Positions 27,648 to 36,098 of a stretch of 64,000 nt of DNA are shown here, piece by piece. The translations under genes and the position numbers were made by a program. Numbering within the stretch: position 1 is the stretch's first letter; the number at the start of each line of letters is the position of its first letter. The stretch lies in assembly GCF_013283645.1 (NCBI RefSeq), contig NZ_JABEKV010000003.1, positions 496,001-560,000 of the forward strand. The letters are read 5' to 3'. The stretch comes from Sinorhizobium psoraleae (lineage in GTDB: Bacteria > Pseudomonadota > Alphaproteobacteria > Rhizobiales > Rhizobiaceae). The notes beneath the pieces are model-generated. The model worked only from the letters and a program-made list of their open reading frames with translations, searched no databases and was not told the origin of the DNA.

Positions 27648-28160
27648 TCAGAGAAGAGCGGAGAACCACTGGGTTTGCGGCAGCAGCAGAAGCGCCGCCG
27701 GCGCCATCGCCGCCCCGTAGGGAATGCCCGTCTCAGGGGCGTGCAGGCGCGCGGAGCAGGCGTTCTTTTTCAACACCACCGGCAGGGGCATGCGCCGGAA
27801 CTGAAGGAGCGCAAGCGTCAGCGCCGCGCCGATCACGGCCGTGTAGAGGAGGAAATCGACCGCGAGATCGGGCCCAAGCCAGAGCACGGCCACGGGCAAG
27901 AGCTTTGCGTCGCCGCCGCCGATCCAGCCGAGGGAGAAAAGCACGAAGGTACAGACCAGTACGCCGAAGCCTATGAGAATGCTCGAAGAGATCGTGGCTA
28001 CGCCCAAGCCAGCGGCGGGCGCAAGAACGGCAAAGGAAACCGCCAGTGCGAGCACCAGGCGGTTCGATATGGTCATCGTGGCGACATCCTTGATGCCGGC
28101 ATAGGTCATTGTCCCGGCAAAGAGTATGAATGCGAGCCAAGCTGCGGATATCGAAATCAT
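27648..28160 (-). CDS. cpaA: Prepilin peptidase CpaA/TadV
   Basis: 170 residues from MISISAAWLAF with about six membrane helices. The two catalytic aspartates of GxGD-type prepilin peptidases are seen: Asp in GIKDVATMTISN and the GGGDAKLLP motif. It cuts PilA and the TadE-type pseudopilins. It is the first gene of the minus-strand Tad operon and lies 64 bases behind the operator at 28224. The C-terminus (about 140-170) is longer than minimal TadV. Confidence 0.9.
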   Translation of the reverse strand: MISISAAWLAFILFAGTMTYAGIKDVATMTISNRLVLALAVSFAVLAPAAGLGVATISSSILIGFGVLVCTFVLFSLGWIGGGDAKLLPVAVLWLGPDLAVDFLLYTAVIGAALTLALLQFRRMPLPVVLKKNACSARLHAPETGIPYGAAMAPAALLLLPQTQWFSALL

Positions 28161-28223
28161 GTTCGATGCCTTTCGTGCGCCGATTGGAAGTGTCGCGAAT
28201 GTGCCCTTTGAAACGCGCAATAA

Positions 28224-28295
28224 CCATTCGACCTGATGGCCTAAGCGTCAGGCGCCAAAGGCTTGCGGCCCGGACTAGGCCAATTGGCCGAATCG
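28224..28295. promoter_or_regulatory. Operator pair in the divergent cpaA-tadG promoter
   Basis: CCATTCGACCTGATGGCC at 28224-28241 matches the first operator of the pilA promoter. GGACTAGGCCAATTGG at 28272-28287 is the second operator in inverted orientation, and here the core is a perfect 12-base palindrome GGCCAATTGGCC (28278-28289). The inversion fits a second promoter facing tadG. Confidence 0.6.
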
Positions 28296-28353
28296 CCAAC
28301 GGCCGGCACGCGATATACCGTCCGGCCCAGAAATTCAGGTCTTGGACTGGCGA

Positions 28354-29646
28354 ATGAGCGAGAGAAACGACACGATCAACGCCGAAAGGCCGATGCCACG
28401 GCGGCGCACCGGCGCAAGCCGGTTCATAAAGGACGAAGGCGGAACGGTCGCCCTCATCGCTGCGATCGCGTTTCCTGTTGTCGTCGGTGCGATGGGACTC
28501 GGGGCTGAGACGGGCTACTGGTTCCTGGAAAGGCGCAAGCTGCAGCATGCGGCGGACGTATCGGCCCACGCCGCTGCCGTGCGCTTTCGCGCCGGAGATC
28601 AGCAAGCTACGCTCGAAACCACCGCTCGCAGGATCGCCAGTGCGTCCGGTTACACCCCCGGCAGCCTTGCCGTCGGCACGCAGCAGGGACTCGGGGGATC
28701 CACCAAGCTCACGGTCGAGCTGACCGAGACGCATCCGCGCCTCTTTTCGTCCGTCTTCGGCGACGGACCCGTCACGATGAAGGCGCGCGCCGTCGCCGAG
28801 ATCAAGGGCGGTTCCAAGGCCTGCGTACTTGCGCTGTCGAACTCGGCGTCTGGCGCGGTTACTGTCACCGGCTCCACGGAAGTTCGCTTGTCCGGCTGCA
28901 GCGTTGTCTCCAACTCCAGCGCAGTCGACGCCTTCCTCATGAAGAACGGCAGCGCAATGATGTCGACGGACTGCGTCTATACGGTTGGCGAGGCCGTTAC
29001 GACCACAGGCCTGACGCTTACCGGTTGCAGCGAACCCGTCGAACGGGTGTCGCCGACGGCGGACCCTTTTGCATCCGTCGCCGAGCCGGACAAGCTGCAC
29101 ATTCAACAGCTTCCCTGCCGCACGCTCGCCTATGTCTCAAATTCCACCTACACCTTTGACCGGCTCGCAGACGGGACGGAGGCGATCAGGTTCTGCGGCG
29201 GATTGCAGATCCAGAATACGATCACACTGAAGCCGGGCCTCTACATCATAGACGGCGGCGATTTTACGGTGACCGCAGGGGCCAAGCTCTCTGGTGAGGG
29301 GGTCACGCTGTTCTTCACCAACGGTGCCGCGGCGAAACTGCTCGGCAACGGCGACATTGACCTGTCCGCGCCGACTAGCGGACCCTTCGCCGGCCTGCTT
29401 TTCTTTGGCAGCCGCCACGATACGGGTGTGCTGCACCAGGTGACGGGCAATTCCGAATCGACGCTGGAGGGAAATCTGTACCTGCCCAGTGGCCGTATCG
29501 ATTTCACCGGCAATTCCACCGTGTCCGGGGGGTGCACACAGATCGTTGCGGACCAGGTCACTTTCACGGGCAATTCGACAATGGAAACCTGCGCCTCGCC
29601 GACCGACGAGATCGTTGTAGGCCGAACGGTGTCGCTGGTTGAGTAG
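28354..29646 (+). CDS. tadG: TadG-like pilus protein
   Basis: 430 residues. A basic N-terminus precedes one membrane segment (GTVALIAAIAFPVVVGAMGLGAE without the last residues) and the TadG pattern GAETGYWFLERRKLQHAADVSAHAAA. The exported remainder is Ser/Thr-rich with a beta-helical, polymer-forming look (repeated VTVTGSTEVRLSGC and FTGNSTVSGGC units). TadG-type proteins are minor, outward-facing parts of the Tad system. It is transcribed away from cpaA from the shared operator region. The start is ATG 28354; a TTG at 28342 is possible. Confidence 0.82.
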   Translation: MSERNDTINAERPMPRRRTGASRFIKDEGGTVALIAAIAFPVVVGAMGLGAETGYWFLERRKLQHAADVSAHAAAVRFRAGDQQATLETTARRIASASGYTPGSLAVGTQQGLGGSTKLTVELTETHPRLFSSVFGDGPVTMKARAVAEIKGGSKACVLALSNSASGAVTVTGSTEVRLSGCSVVSNSSAVDAFLMKNGSAMMSTDCVYTVGEAVTTTGLTLTGCSEPVERVSPTADPFASVAEPDKLHIQQLPCRTLAYVSNSTYTFDRLADGTEAIRFCGGLQIQNTITLKPGLYIIDGGDFTVTAGAKLSGEGVTLFFTNGAAAKLLGNGDIDLSAPTSGPFAGLLFFGSRHDTGVLHQVTGNSESTLEGNLYLPSGRIDFTGNSTVSGGCTQIVADQVTFTGNSTMETCASPTDEIVVGRTVSLVE

Positions 29647-29902
29647 TATGCCGGACACGGGTGGAACTACATGATCGGACCAAACGGTTGTCCTTCGCGG
29701 TAGCAATCCGAATGAACGCGGTCGTCCAGTATCAAACCTCGGGCCTACCGAAAACGAGCCAGACCACGGAAGCGTGGCGGGGCACTCACTCGCGGTCGAG
29801 CGTAGCCGGGATAGGTTAAGTTGTACGCATTTTCTGCACGGCGATTTAAATCGTCTCATCTACCGTGCTGCGCATGAGGTTCGAGAACCAGGAGTTCTAA
29901 AC

Positions 29903-30208
29903 ATGAAAGCGCAAACAAGGACTTCGGTCGGGCTAATCGACGGCCGCAGCAATATAGTGCGGGGCGTGTTTGCTCTACTCCTTGCAGCAGCCGTGTCGGG
30001 ATGTTCTGTCACTCCAGACCAAAGTATCCGAACCTCGTCGCTGACGAGACAGGTCGGCTATCCGGCGTTGAACAACAAGCGCGTAGCGGCCAAGCCCGTC
30101 GTCGTTCAACGAGCGGTCAAACTCGAGCGGGCCGCCTATCTCGGGCGTGCCCCATATATTTGCACGCCGAGCGGCTTTGGCAGCACCTCGCGCTGCTTCC
30201 TTCGATAG
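29903..30208 (+). CDS. Small lipoprotein of unknown function
   Basis: 101 residues. AGGAG precedes the ATG. A signal peptide ends in the lipobox AAAVSGC, so the mature protein (about 65 residues) should be lipid-anchored. The tail reads APYICTPSGFGSTSRCFLR with two Cys, a C-terminal pattern I recall from small rhizobial lipoproteins of unknown role. No operon partner: tadG ends 256 bases upstream and the next gene is convergent. Confidence 0.6.
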   Translation: MKAQTRTSVGLIDGRSNIVRGVFALLLAAAVSGCSVTPDQSIRTSSLTRQVGYPALNNKRVAAKPVVVQRAVKLERAAYLGRAPYICTPSGFGSTSRCFLR

Positions 30209-30305
30209 GGGTGGAGTTGCGCGCCAATCGACGACGGGCTCATCTGCGGAGCCAAATTGATGCGCCGACGCCCACAGGCTGCGCAACTCCTTCACCCGGT
30301 CAAGA

Positions 30306-30821
30306 TCATTCGACCTTGCCGAGTCCTGCTTCGATTCTGTTCAGCCGCGCGCTCACATAATTGCCGCGACGAAGCTTGGCGAATTCGTCGTCGGGCTTTG
30401 CCGGCACGTTCTTGAAAACATACCATGCGCCGTTCGGTTCGCGTTTCTGAAGGATGAGGCTACCTTGCCTGCGATGGCTGAAGCAGGTTGTTGCCGGAGC
30501 CGACCCGTCCTTTGCGTGCCAGTCGGCCTTGAAGCAGAGTTTTCCTGGTCCGGTGATGAACCAGCGACCGACGCCATAGGAGGGACGGCCGTTCTCCTTC
30601 GACCAGGCCGTAAATCGGCGCTGCCGCACTGAGAAATATCCCGCGCCCGCTTTCCAGATCCACGATTTCTGGCTGTAGAGCCTATAAAGCTCGTCGTGCG
30701 TCAGCGGCATTGCATTTTGAGCGTTCGCGCGTCCGGCGGCGGCCTCGGCAACCGATGCCGCCGCACCCATCATCGCCGTGATGGCGACAGCCAAGGACAT
30801 TGTGCGTAATACTGAACTCAT
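30306..30821 (-). CDS. DUF995-type secreted protein of the polysaccharide operon
   Basis: 171 residues with a signal peptide cut near AEAAAGRA. The body shows the pattern I associate with DUF995: LYRLYSQKSWIW, GAGYFSVRQRRFTAW, GVGRWFITGPGKLCF and a WYVFKN element. Such proteins are small, secreted and often coded with exopolysaccharide genes. It follows the GH26-like gene by 24 bases and is last in the uxs-uxe operon. The role in polymer export or modification is unproven. Confidence 0.65.
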   Translation of the reverse strand: MSSVLRTMSLAVAITAMMGAAASVAEAAAGRANAQNAMPLTHDELYRLYSQKSWIWKAGAGYFSVRQRRFTAWSKENGRPSYGVGRWFITGPGKLCFKADWHAKDGSAPATTCFSHRRQGSLILQKREPNGAWYVFKNVPAKPDDEFAKLRRGNYVSARLNRIEAGLGKVE

Positions 30822-30845
30822 CTCATGTCTCCGTGCGACCGATTG

Positions 30846-31796
30846 CTAATTGGTGGTTTCTCGGACGACTCGCCAGTCGGGCCGGCCATAGCCCCCAGGC
30901 CATGCGTAGATTTCGCGGTCGTTGAAGTAGACGACCGCGGTCAGTGCAGGGAATTCTGGATGACGCATGGCAACGCTTGTTGCCCAGCTCGCCACATAAG
31001 ATGCGTCACCTTCGTAGCCCAGCTCGGCGACCATGATTGGCTTGCCGTAGCCTTTCACCCGTTCATACCCAGGCGCCAGCCGTTCCGAGAATGACTTGTC
31101 GCGACCAGTCGTGCCTTGATCGTATTTTTGATAGCCGAACACCGAGAGCCCGACGACGTCAACGACGTCATCCCCAGGATAGAAGGCCTCCAGCCCCTCG
31201 TTGCCCTTGGGAGACCATACGAATTTCGCGGTTTTGATGTGCGCGCGACATACGTTCACCATACGCCGGTAGGCGGCCCTGAAATCTTCGCCCCGCCAAT
31301 GAGACCAGGAAAACTGGTTGTCCGTCTCGTCCATTTCCTGCCCCCACCTGATAATAATCGGACTTTTCAACGTGGCGGCGGTCGAGCAGACTTGGGCCAT
31401 GTTCTCGTCGCGTTCGCCACTGAGAATGCTCCGCAGCAGCTCCTGATCCGAAACGCGCCAATTAGGCGACCAAGACCACGGTTCGATCGTGATCATCAGC
31501 GAGCGCCCACGCGCTCGGGCGTAATCGTCGGCAAGGGCCAAGGTGGACAAATCGACGTCTTCCCAGGGCAGGAAGAGATGCTCGATCTTGGACTGCGACG
31601 GTTCACCGAAATCGCCGTGGGGGTCATAGGCACCAAGATCAATGGAATCCTCCGTCAGCACGGGGCGCTTTTGCGACGGCGCCGCCGCGGTGGAATTCCG
31701 GCCGGGAATACCACGCGGTATGCTGGCTGCCAGTACGGTGCCGGACAGGAACAGGCCCATGCATAAGAGGGCAATTGCGTTTGATTTCTTATTCAT
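30846..31796 (-). CDS. Secreted glycoside hydrolase, GH26-like
   Basis: 316 residues with a signal peptide (about 1-23). The TIM-barrel fragment IIIRWGQEMDETDNQFSW has the acid/base Glu of the GH26-type pattern and VAELGYEG the likely nucleophile Glu; SWSPNW and FVWSPKGNEG are also typical. It lies 63 bases after the GT2 synthase on the same strand, so it probably trims or releases the polymer made by that synthase. Substrate unknown; GH26 enzymes mostly cut beta-mannans or beta-glucans. Confidence 0.7.
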   Translation of the reverse strand: MNKKSNAIALLCMGLFLSGTVLAASIPRGIPGRNSTAAAPSQKRPVLTEDSIDLGAYDPHGDFGEPSQSKIEHLFLPWEDVDLSTLALADDYARARGRSLMITIEPWSWSPNWRVSDQELLRSILSGERDENMAQVCSTAATLKSPIIIRWGQEMDETDNQFSWSHWRGEDFRAAYRRMVNVCRAHIKTAKFVWSPKGNEGLEAFYPGDDVVDVVGLSVFGYQKYDQGTTGRDKSFSERLAPGYERVKGYGKPIMVAELGYEGDASYVASWATSVAMRHPEFPALTAVVYFNDREIYAWPGGYGRPDWRVVRETTN

Positions 31797-31859
31797 CGCA
31801 CACCTGCGCTGTGGACTGGTTTTCGATAGAGTGAAGCTGTTGCTGTCATGGTTTGATCC

Positions 31860-33677
31860 TCAGCGTCTCACGTCGTCTTCCACCGGAGCAGGGACCCAGC
31901 GCGGTCGAAGTACGATCTTGCGCAAGGTGATGCCGCCTTGGCCGGCACCTGACGCCGCATAGCGCTCTTCGAAAAGGCGGAGATGTCCCGCTCCCCATGC
32001 AAGTGCTTCGAGCCCGTCCTTTCCGTGCTCGGCAGTCGCGATCCCGGGCAATGCAACGAGCGCTACAAACCCGGCTGCCATCGCCGGCCTGTAGAAGCGA
32101 GGTGCGGCAGCGATCGCGTTCTCCTTCGCATGCCGTGCGACAATGACCAGCAAAAGCAGGCCGTAGATCGCGGCATTCAGGATCGCGAAAAGATAGAAGC
32201 CCTTGGCCTTGGCCACATCGTCGACAAGTAGGACCGGCAGCACCGCGGCAACCGCGAGAAACACATAGGGCGCAAGCACGCGCAGGGGCAGCGGATCGAC
32301 CTTGGATGCGCCTTTCGGAGTGACGCGGAAGTCCACGAAAGACCCAGTGAGCCAGTCGCGCGCAGCCGCCACCGTGCCGGCAAGCGCCCAGGGCCAGCGC
32401 GCAAAGAGAAACAGCATGCATTCCCAGCTTAGGATTTTTCCATCGTACGGCCGGAAGGAGCCACTCGCCCGCCAGCGATGGGCCAGAAGGACGAGAACCA
32501 TCGAGAGTGGCGTGAAATGGATCAGGAAATCGGGATAGGTCACGGCGACGAAGGTCTCGCCGCGCGCAAGTGCAAGGGTCGGCGTTACGAACATGAGTGC
32601 CATGAAGCTCGCGAAAAGCGGGTACCAGAGCTGCGAGAAGAGGAACTGGAACTTCAGGCGGAGGGGCAGCCGGCTGACGAGACGAGGGGAATACTGCAGC
32701 AGCAGCATGGCCAGGCTGCGTGACCACTGGAATTCCTGCGTCACGAGGTCACCGAAGGTGCGCGGCCCGTCACCATGCGCGATGGCATCGAGCGCGTGCA
32801 CGCCGCGCCACCCGGCAGCATTCATCATCAATGTTGTCGAATGGTCTTCCGCCAGTTCCGGACCGAGTCCGCCGATAGCTTTGAGTGCTGCCGTGCGGAC
32901 CGCATAATGAGAGCCGATGCAGAGCGGCGCGAGCCCGCCATTATAGCCGGCCTGGAGCGAGCCGTGCATGCTTGCCTCGGCATAGAGCCTTCCGCGTGCC
33001 GACCAGCTGTCAGCCGCGTTCCGGTCGCAAATGCTGGGTGCCGAGACATAGCCCACTTCCGGGTCGGCGAAGGGGCGGAGCATCTCGAAGAGGTAGCCGG
33101 GCTCGGGAACGTGGTCGGCATCGAGCTGAGCAACGAAGTCGTAGCGATCGTAACCGTAATGGTCATAGAAGAAGGCAAGATTGCCTTCCTTGCAGCGCGT
33201 GCGCCGCGGCCACGAGGTCCGATGATAGTCGGCCCGCCCCTTGCGAGTCGAGACGAGGACATGATGCCTGCGGCACCACTCGAGCGTAGTCTTGGAAGGG
33301 TCCTCGTCAGCGAGCCAGGTATCGTGCGGCACGTCCTGAGCGAGCATCGCTTCAAGTGTTTCCGCCACGACCGAAAAGGGTTCAGATGGGGCCTTGGTCA
33401 CGACCATGGCAACACGGCTGCCTGCCGGCAGTCGCAGCGGCCCGTTCGGTTTTGCCGCGCGGTGGAAGACAACTATGAAATAAGCGGGGAGAAGCGTGAC
33501 CCAGGCAAGCACCGCCGTCACGGCAATACTGCCGAAGATGTCCACATGGTGGCGCGGCTCTAGCCACCAGCTCCAGAAATAAGCGAGGGCGGCGGCCCAG
33601 AGGGCCGCCCCGAACAGATATTCCGCCCGGCGATAGCCAGTAAGCACAGGGACGAGCAACGGCTCGCCGCCGGGCAT
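31860..33677 (-). CDS. Cellulose-synthase-like GT2 glycosyltransferase
   Basis: 605 residues from MPGGEPLLVPVL. Two N-terminal membrane helices, a GT2 domain with LADEDPSKTT, the LDADHVPE (DxD) metal site and the base region AEDHSTTLMMN, then at least five C-terminal helices. The last of the D,D,D,QxxRW signatures reads QEFQWSRS, so Arg is replaced by Gln before Trp. It should extend and extrude a polysaccharide through the inner membrane. The neighbours that make UDP-xylose and UDP-arabinose suggest an arabinose-containing polymer as described for S. meliloti. No PilZ domain, so c-di-GMP control would be through CuxR. Confidence 0.85.
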   Translation of the reverse strand: MPGGEPLLVPVLTGYRRAEYLFGAALWAAALAYFWSWWLEPRHHVDIFGSIAVTAVLAWVTLLPAYFIVVFHRAAKPNGPLRLPAGSRVAMVVTKAPSEPFSVVAETLEAMLAQDVPHDTWLADEDPSKTTLEWCRRHHVLVSTRKGRADYHRTSWPRRTRCKEGNLAFFYDHYGYDRYDFVAQLDADHVPEPGYLFEMLRPFADPEVGYVSAPSICDRNAADSWSARGRLYAEASMHGSLQAGYNGGLAPLCIGSHYAVRTAALKAIGGLGPELAEDHSTTLMMNAAGWRGVHALDAIAHGDGPRTFGDLVTQEFQWSRSLAMLLLQYSPRLVSRLPLRLKFQFLFSQLWYPLFASFMALMFVTPTLALARGETFVAVTYPDFLIHFTPLSMVLVLLAHRWRASGSFRPYDGKILSWECMLFLFARWPWALAGTVAAARDWLTGSFVDFRVTPKGASKVDPLPLRVLAPYVFLAVAAVLPVLLVDDVAKAKGFYLFAILNAAIYGLLLLVIVARHAKENAIAAAPRFYRPAMAAGFVALVALPGIATAEHGKDGLEALAWGAGHLRLFEERYAASGAGQGGITLRKIVLRPRWVPAPVEDDVRR

Positions 33678-33709
33678 GTTGCTCGTTCTATCCTTGGCAC
33701 AAAGACGAC

Positions 33710-34696
33710 TCACGACCGCGCCTCCAGTCCAAAGAATGGCGCGGCCGTTCGTACGATCGTCTCGAGGTCGGAGTACCGGGGCACAAAGCCAAGGCACCGG
33801 TAAGCGAGACCTGCGTCAGCATAGAGCGTCGGCGGATCGCCGGGACGACGCCGATGGAATACGACAGGGACATCATGCCCAGTCACGTCGACAATGGTCC
33901 GCAGGACTTCCTTGATGGAATGGCCGCGGCCTGTACCCAGATTAAGCGCCAGGTTTCCGCCGCCTTGGACGAGATGCTTGTATGCGAGCACATGAGCGCG
34001 TGCAAGGTCGGCCACGTGGATATAGTCACGCACACACGTCCCGTCAGGCGTGTCGTAGTCCTCGCCGAATATCTCGAGATGTGGAATTCTCCCGGCCGCG
34101 GCCATGAGCGCCCGCGGGATGAGATGGGTCTCCGGATCGTGCCATTCACCGAGGTCGCCTTCGGGATCGGCTCCACAGGCATTGAAGTATCGCAGCGCGA
34201 CGTAGTTGAGGCCGAAGGCGGCCCCATAGTCGGCGACCATGTGCTCGGCCATCAATTTGGTCTTGCCGTACGGATTGATCGGCAGCTGCGGTGTCGCCTC
34301 GTCGATCGGCAACACCCTCGGCACGCCATAGGTGGCGCAGCTCGACGAAAGGATCATCTTGTAGAGACCCGCCTGGCGGCACGCATCGAGGAGCGACAAC
34401 GTTCCACGCACGTTATTGTTGTAATATTTGGCGGGGTCGGCGACGGACTCGCCAACATAGGCGGATGCTGCGAAATGGATGACGGCGACCGGTTGATATT
34501 GTTCGATGACCTCGATCAGACGAGTCGTGTCGAGGATGTCTCCATGCACGAACGGTCCCCAGCGCACCGAGGAGCGGTTTCCGGTCGTCAGGTTGTCGTA
34601 GACGACCGGCTCGATATCCTCCAGGCGGAGGAGCTTTGCGGTATGGCTGCCGACATAACCGGCGCCACCCGTCACAAGGATGCGCGACGCGACCAT
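33710..34696 (-). CDS. uxe: UDP-sugar 4-epimerase (UDP-xylose 4-epimerase type)
   Basis: 328 residues of extended SDR fold: GGAGYVGSH at the N-terminus, catalytic SSSCATYG and the Tyr-Lys pair in PYGKTK, then ALRYFNACGADPEGDLGE. The sequence is GalE-like; the neighbour that makes UDP-xylose indicates that it turns UDP-xylose into UDP-arabinose. Its ATG overlaps the uxs stop (ATGA at 34693-34696 region), so both are coupled. Alternative: UDP-glucose 4-epimerase. Confidence 0.85.
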   Translation of the reverse strand: MVASRILVTGGAGYVGSHTAKLLRLEDIEPVVYDNLTTGNRSSVRWGPFVHGDILDTTRLIEVIEQYQPVAVIHFAASAYVGESVADPAKYYNNNVRGTLSLLDACRQAGLYKMILSSSCATYGVPRVLPIDEATPQLPINPYGKTKLMAEHMVADYGAAFGLNYVALRYFNACGADPEGDLGEWHDPETHLIPRALMAAAGRIPHLEIFGEDYDTPDGTCVRDYIHVADLARAHVLAYKHLVQGGGNLALNLGTGRGHSIKEVLRTIVDVTGHDVPVVFHRRRPGDPPTLYADAGLAYRCLGFVPRYSDLETIVRTAAPFFGLEARS

Positions 34697-35742
34697 CAGA
34701 CCGGCTCCATGACTTTGCGCTTCGAGTGCGAGAGAAGCTCGTCGAAGTAGCGAATGGTTTGCGCGAGGCCTTCCGACAAATTGACAGTCGGGCGCCAGCC
34801 GAGCTGCTTGGTTGCGAGAGAAATATCCGGGCGGCGCTGACGCGGATCATCGACGGGGAGAGGGTGGCTGACGATCTTCGACCGCGAGCCGGTCAATTGT
34901 ATCACCTGTTCAGCGAGTTCGCCGATCGTGAACTCTCCGGGGTTGCCGAGATTGACCGGACCAGTGAGCGACAACGGCGACGCCATCAGGCGGATGAAGC
35001 CGTCGATCAGGTCATCGACGAAACAGAAGGAACGGGTCTGCGAGCCATCGCCATATATGGTGATATCCTCACCCTTGAGCGCCTGGACAATGAAGTTCGA
35101 CACGACGCGACCATCGTCCGGACGCATCCGAGGACCGTAAGTATTGAAAATGCGAACGATCTTTATCTCGACTCCACGAACCTTGTGGAAGTCGAAGAAC
35201 AGAGTTTCGGCGCAACGCTTGCCTTCGTCGTAGCAAGCGCGCGGGCCAAAGGGATTGACATTGCCCCAGTAGCTTTCCACCTGCGGATGCACGTTTGGGT
35301 CGCCGTAGACTTCCGATGTCGACGCCTGGAAGATCCGCGCTCGGCGGCGCGCCGCCAAATCCAGGAGATTGAGCGACCCGATCACGCAGGTCTTCGTCGT
35401 TTGGATCGGATCGGTCTGGTAGTGCGGCGGCGATGCCGGACAAGCGAGGTTGTAGATTTCGTCGACGTCGAGGTCGATCGGTTCCACAATGTCATGGGTG
35501 ATGACGCGGAAGGTATCGAAACGCTTCAGCTGAGCAATATTGCGTCTCAAGCCCGTCGAGAAGTTGTCGACGCAGATGACCTCATGACCGGCGCCGAGAA
35601 GCAGTTCGCAGAGATGGGATCCCAGGAAGCCGGCGCCGCCGGTAACGAGTATTCGCTTTTGGACTTTCCGGCTTGGCGATGGGCCACTGTCATCCTTTGT
35701 GCCATGCAAAGTATTTCTTAAGCCATTTCGGAAATAGTTCAC
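34696..35742 (-). CDS. uxs1: UDP-glucuronate decarboxylase (UDP-xylose synthase)
   Basis: 348 residues. After a ~28-residue lead the SDR domain shows [32 protein letters not shown] and the catalytic STSEVYGDP with [16 protein letters not shown] and [13 protein letters not shown] are typical of UXS. It converts UDP-glucuronate to UDP-xylose in the cytoplasm. It is the first gene of the operon and divergent from cuxR with a 356-base gap, the arrangement known for the c-di-GMP-controlled arabinose polymer locus of S. meliloti. Confidence 0.9.
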   Translation of the reverse strand: MNYFRNGLRNTLHGTKDDSGPSPSRKVQKRILVTGGAGFLGSHLCELLLGAGHEVICVDNFSTGLRRNIAQLKRFDTFRVITHDIVEPIDLDVDEIYNLACPASPPHYQTDPIQTTKTCVIGSLNLLDLAARRRARIFQASTSEVYGDPNVHPQVESYWGNVNPFGPRACYDEGKRCAETLFFDFHKVRGVEIKIVRIFNTYGPRMRPDDGRVVSNFIVQALKGEDITIYGDGSQTRSFCFVDDLIDGFIRLMASPLSLTGPVNLGNPGEFTIGELAEQVIQLTGSRSKIVSHPLPVDDPRQRRPDISLATKQLGWRPTVNLSEGLAQTIRYFDELLSHSKRKVMEPV

Positions 35743-36098
35743 GGAATAATCCCCGTAATATTAGCTTGTCAACAAGGATTGTTCCCCGAAGGGAACAATA
35801 ATTAGGTGATCGAAACTTTATCGCTCGAAAATACCTTCAATGTTCGTCAGCAATGTTTGGAAGCAATTGTAGGGAAGTGATACAATCATCCCGCGGAGAT
35901 TGTCATTATCACCCAATCCCGATAGTTATCCCGCCGTGCATTTCTACTCAAAACGGGTTATAAACTGGAACTGCAGGGTGTAGCGGATCGATTTCGCTCC
36001 ACCCCAGGCTGAGTTGTGTCAAGACCGGACACGGCCCGCCGCCAGGCAATCGATCGTCTGCGCCCTTGCGCACGATCCATTTCGCTGGAGAGAGTTGT
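35743..36098. promoter_or_regulatory. Divergent uxs1-cuxR control region
   Basis: 356 bases without a gene, AT-rich at 35745-35900. It must hold the promoter of the uxs operon, the known target type of CuxR, and that of cuxR. One clear inverted repeat, TTGTTCCC-CGAA-GGGAACAA (35779-35798), lies 37 bases before uxs1. Confidence 0.55.
35779..35798. repeat. Perfect 8-bp inverted repeat before uxs1
   Basis: TTGTTCCC (35779-35786) and GGGAACAA (35791-35798) flank a CGAA loop. It could be an operator or a hairpin in the 5' leader of uxs1. Nothing in the sequence decides between them. Confidence 0.5.

Noticed and set aside
27733-29106. 457-codon minus-strand frame over cpaA and tadG
   Set aside because: Arg-rich out-of-frame translation of cpaA and antisense of tadG; both real genes have clear family motifs.
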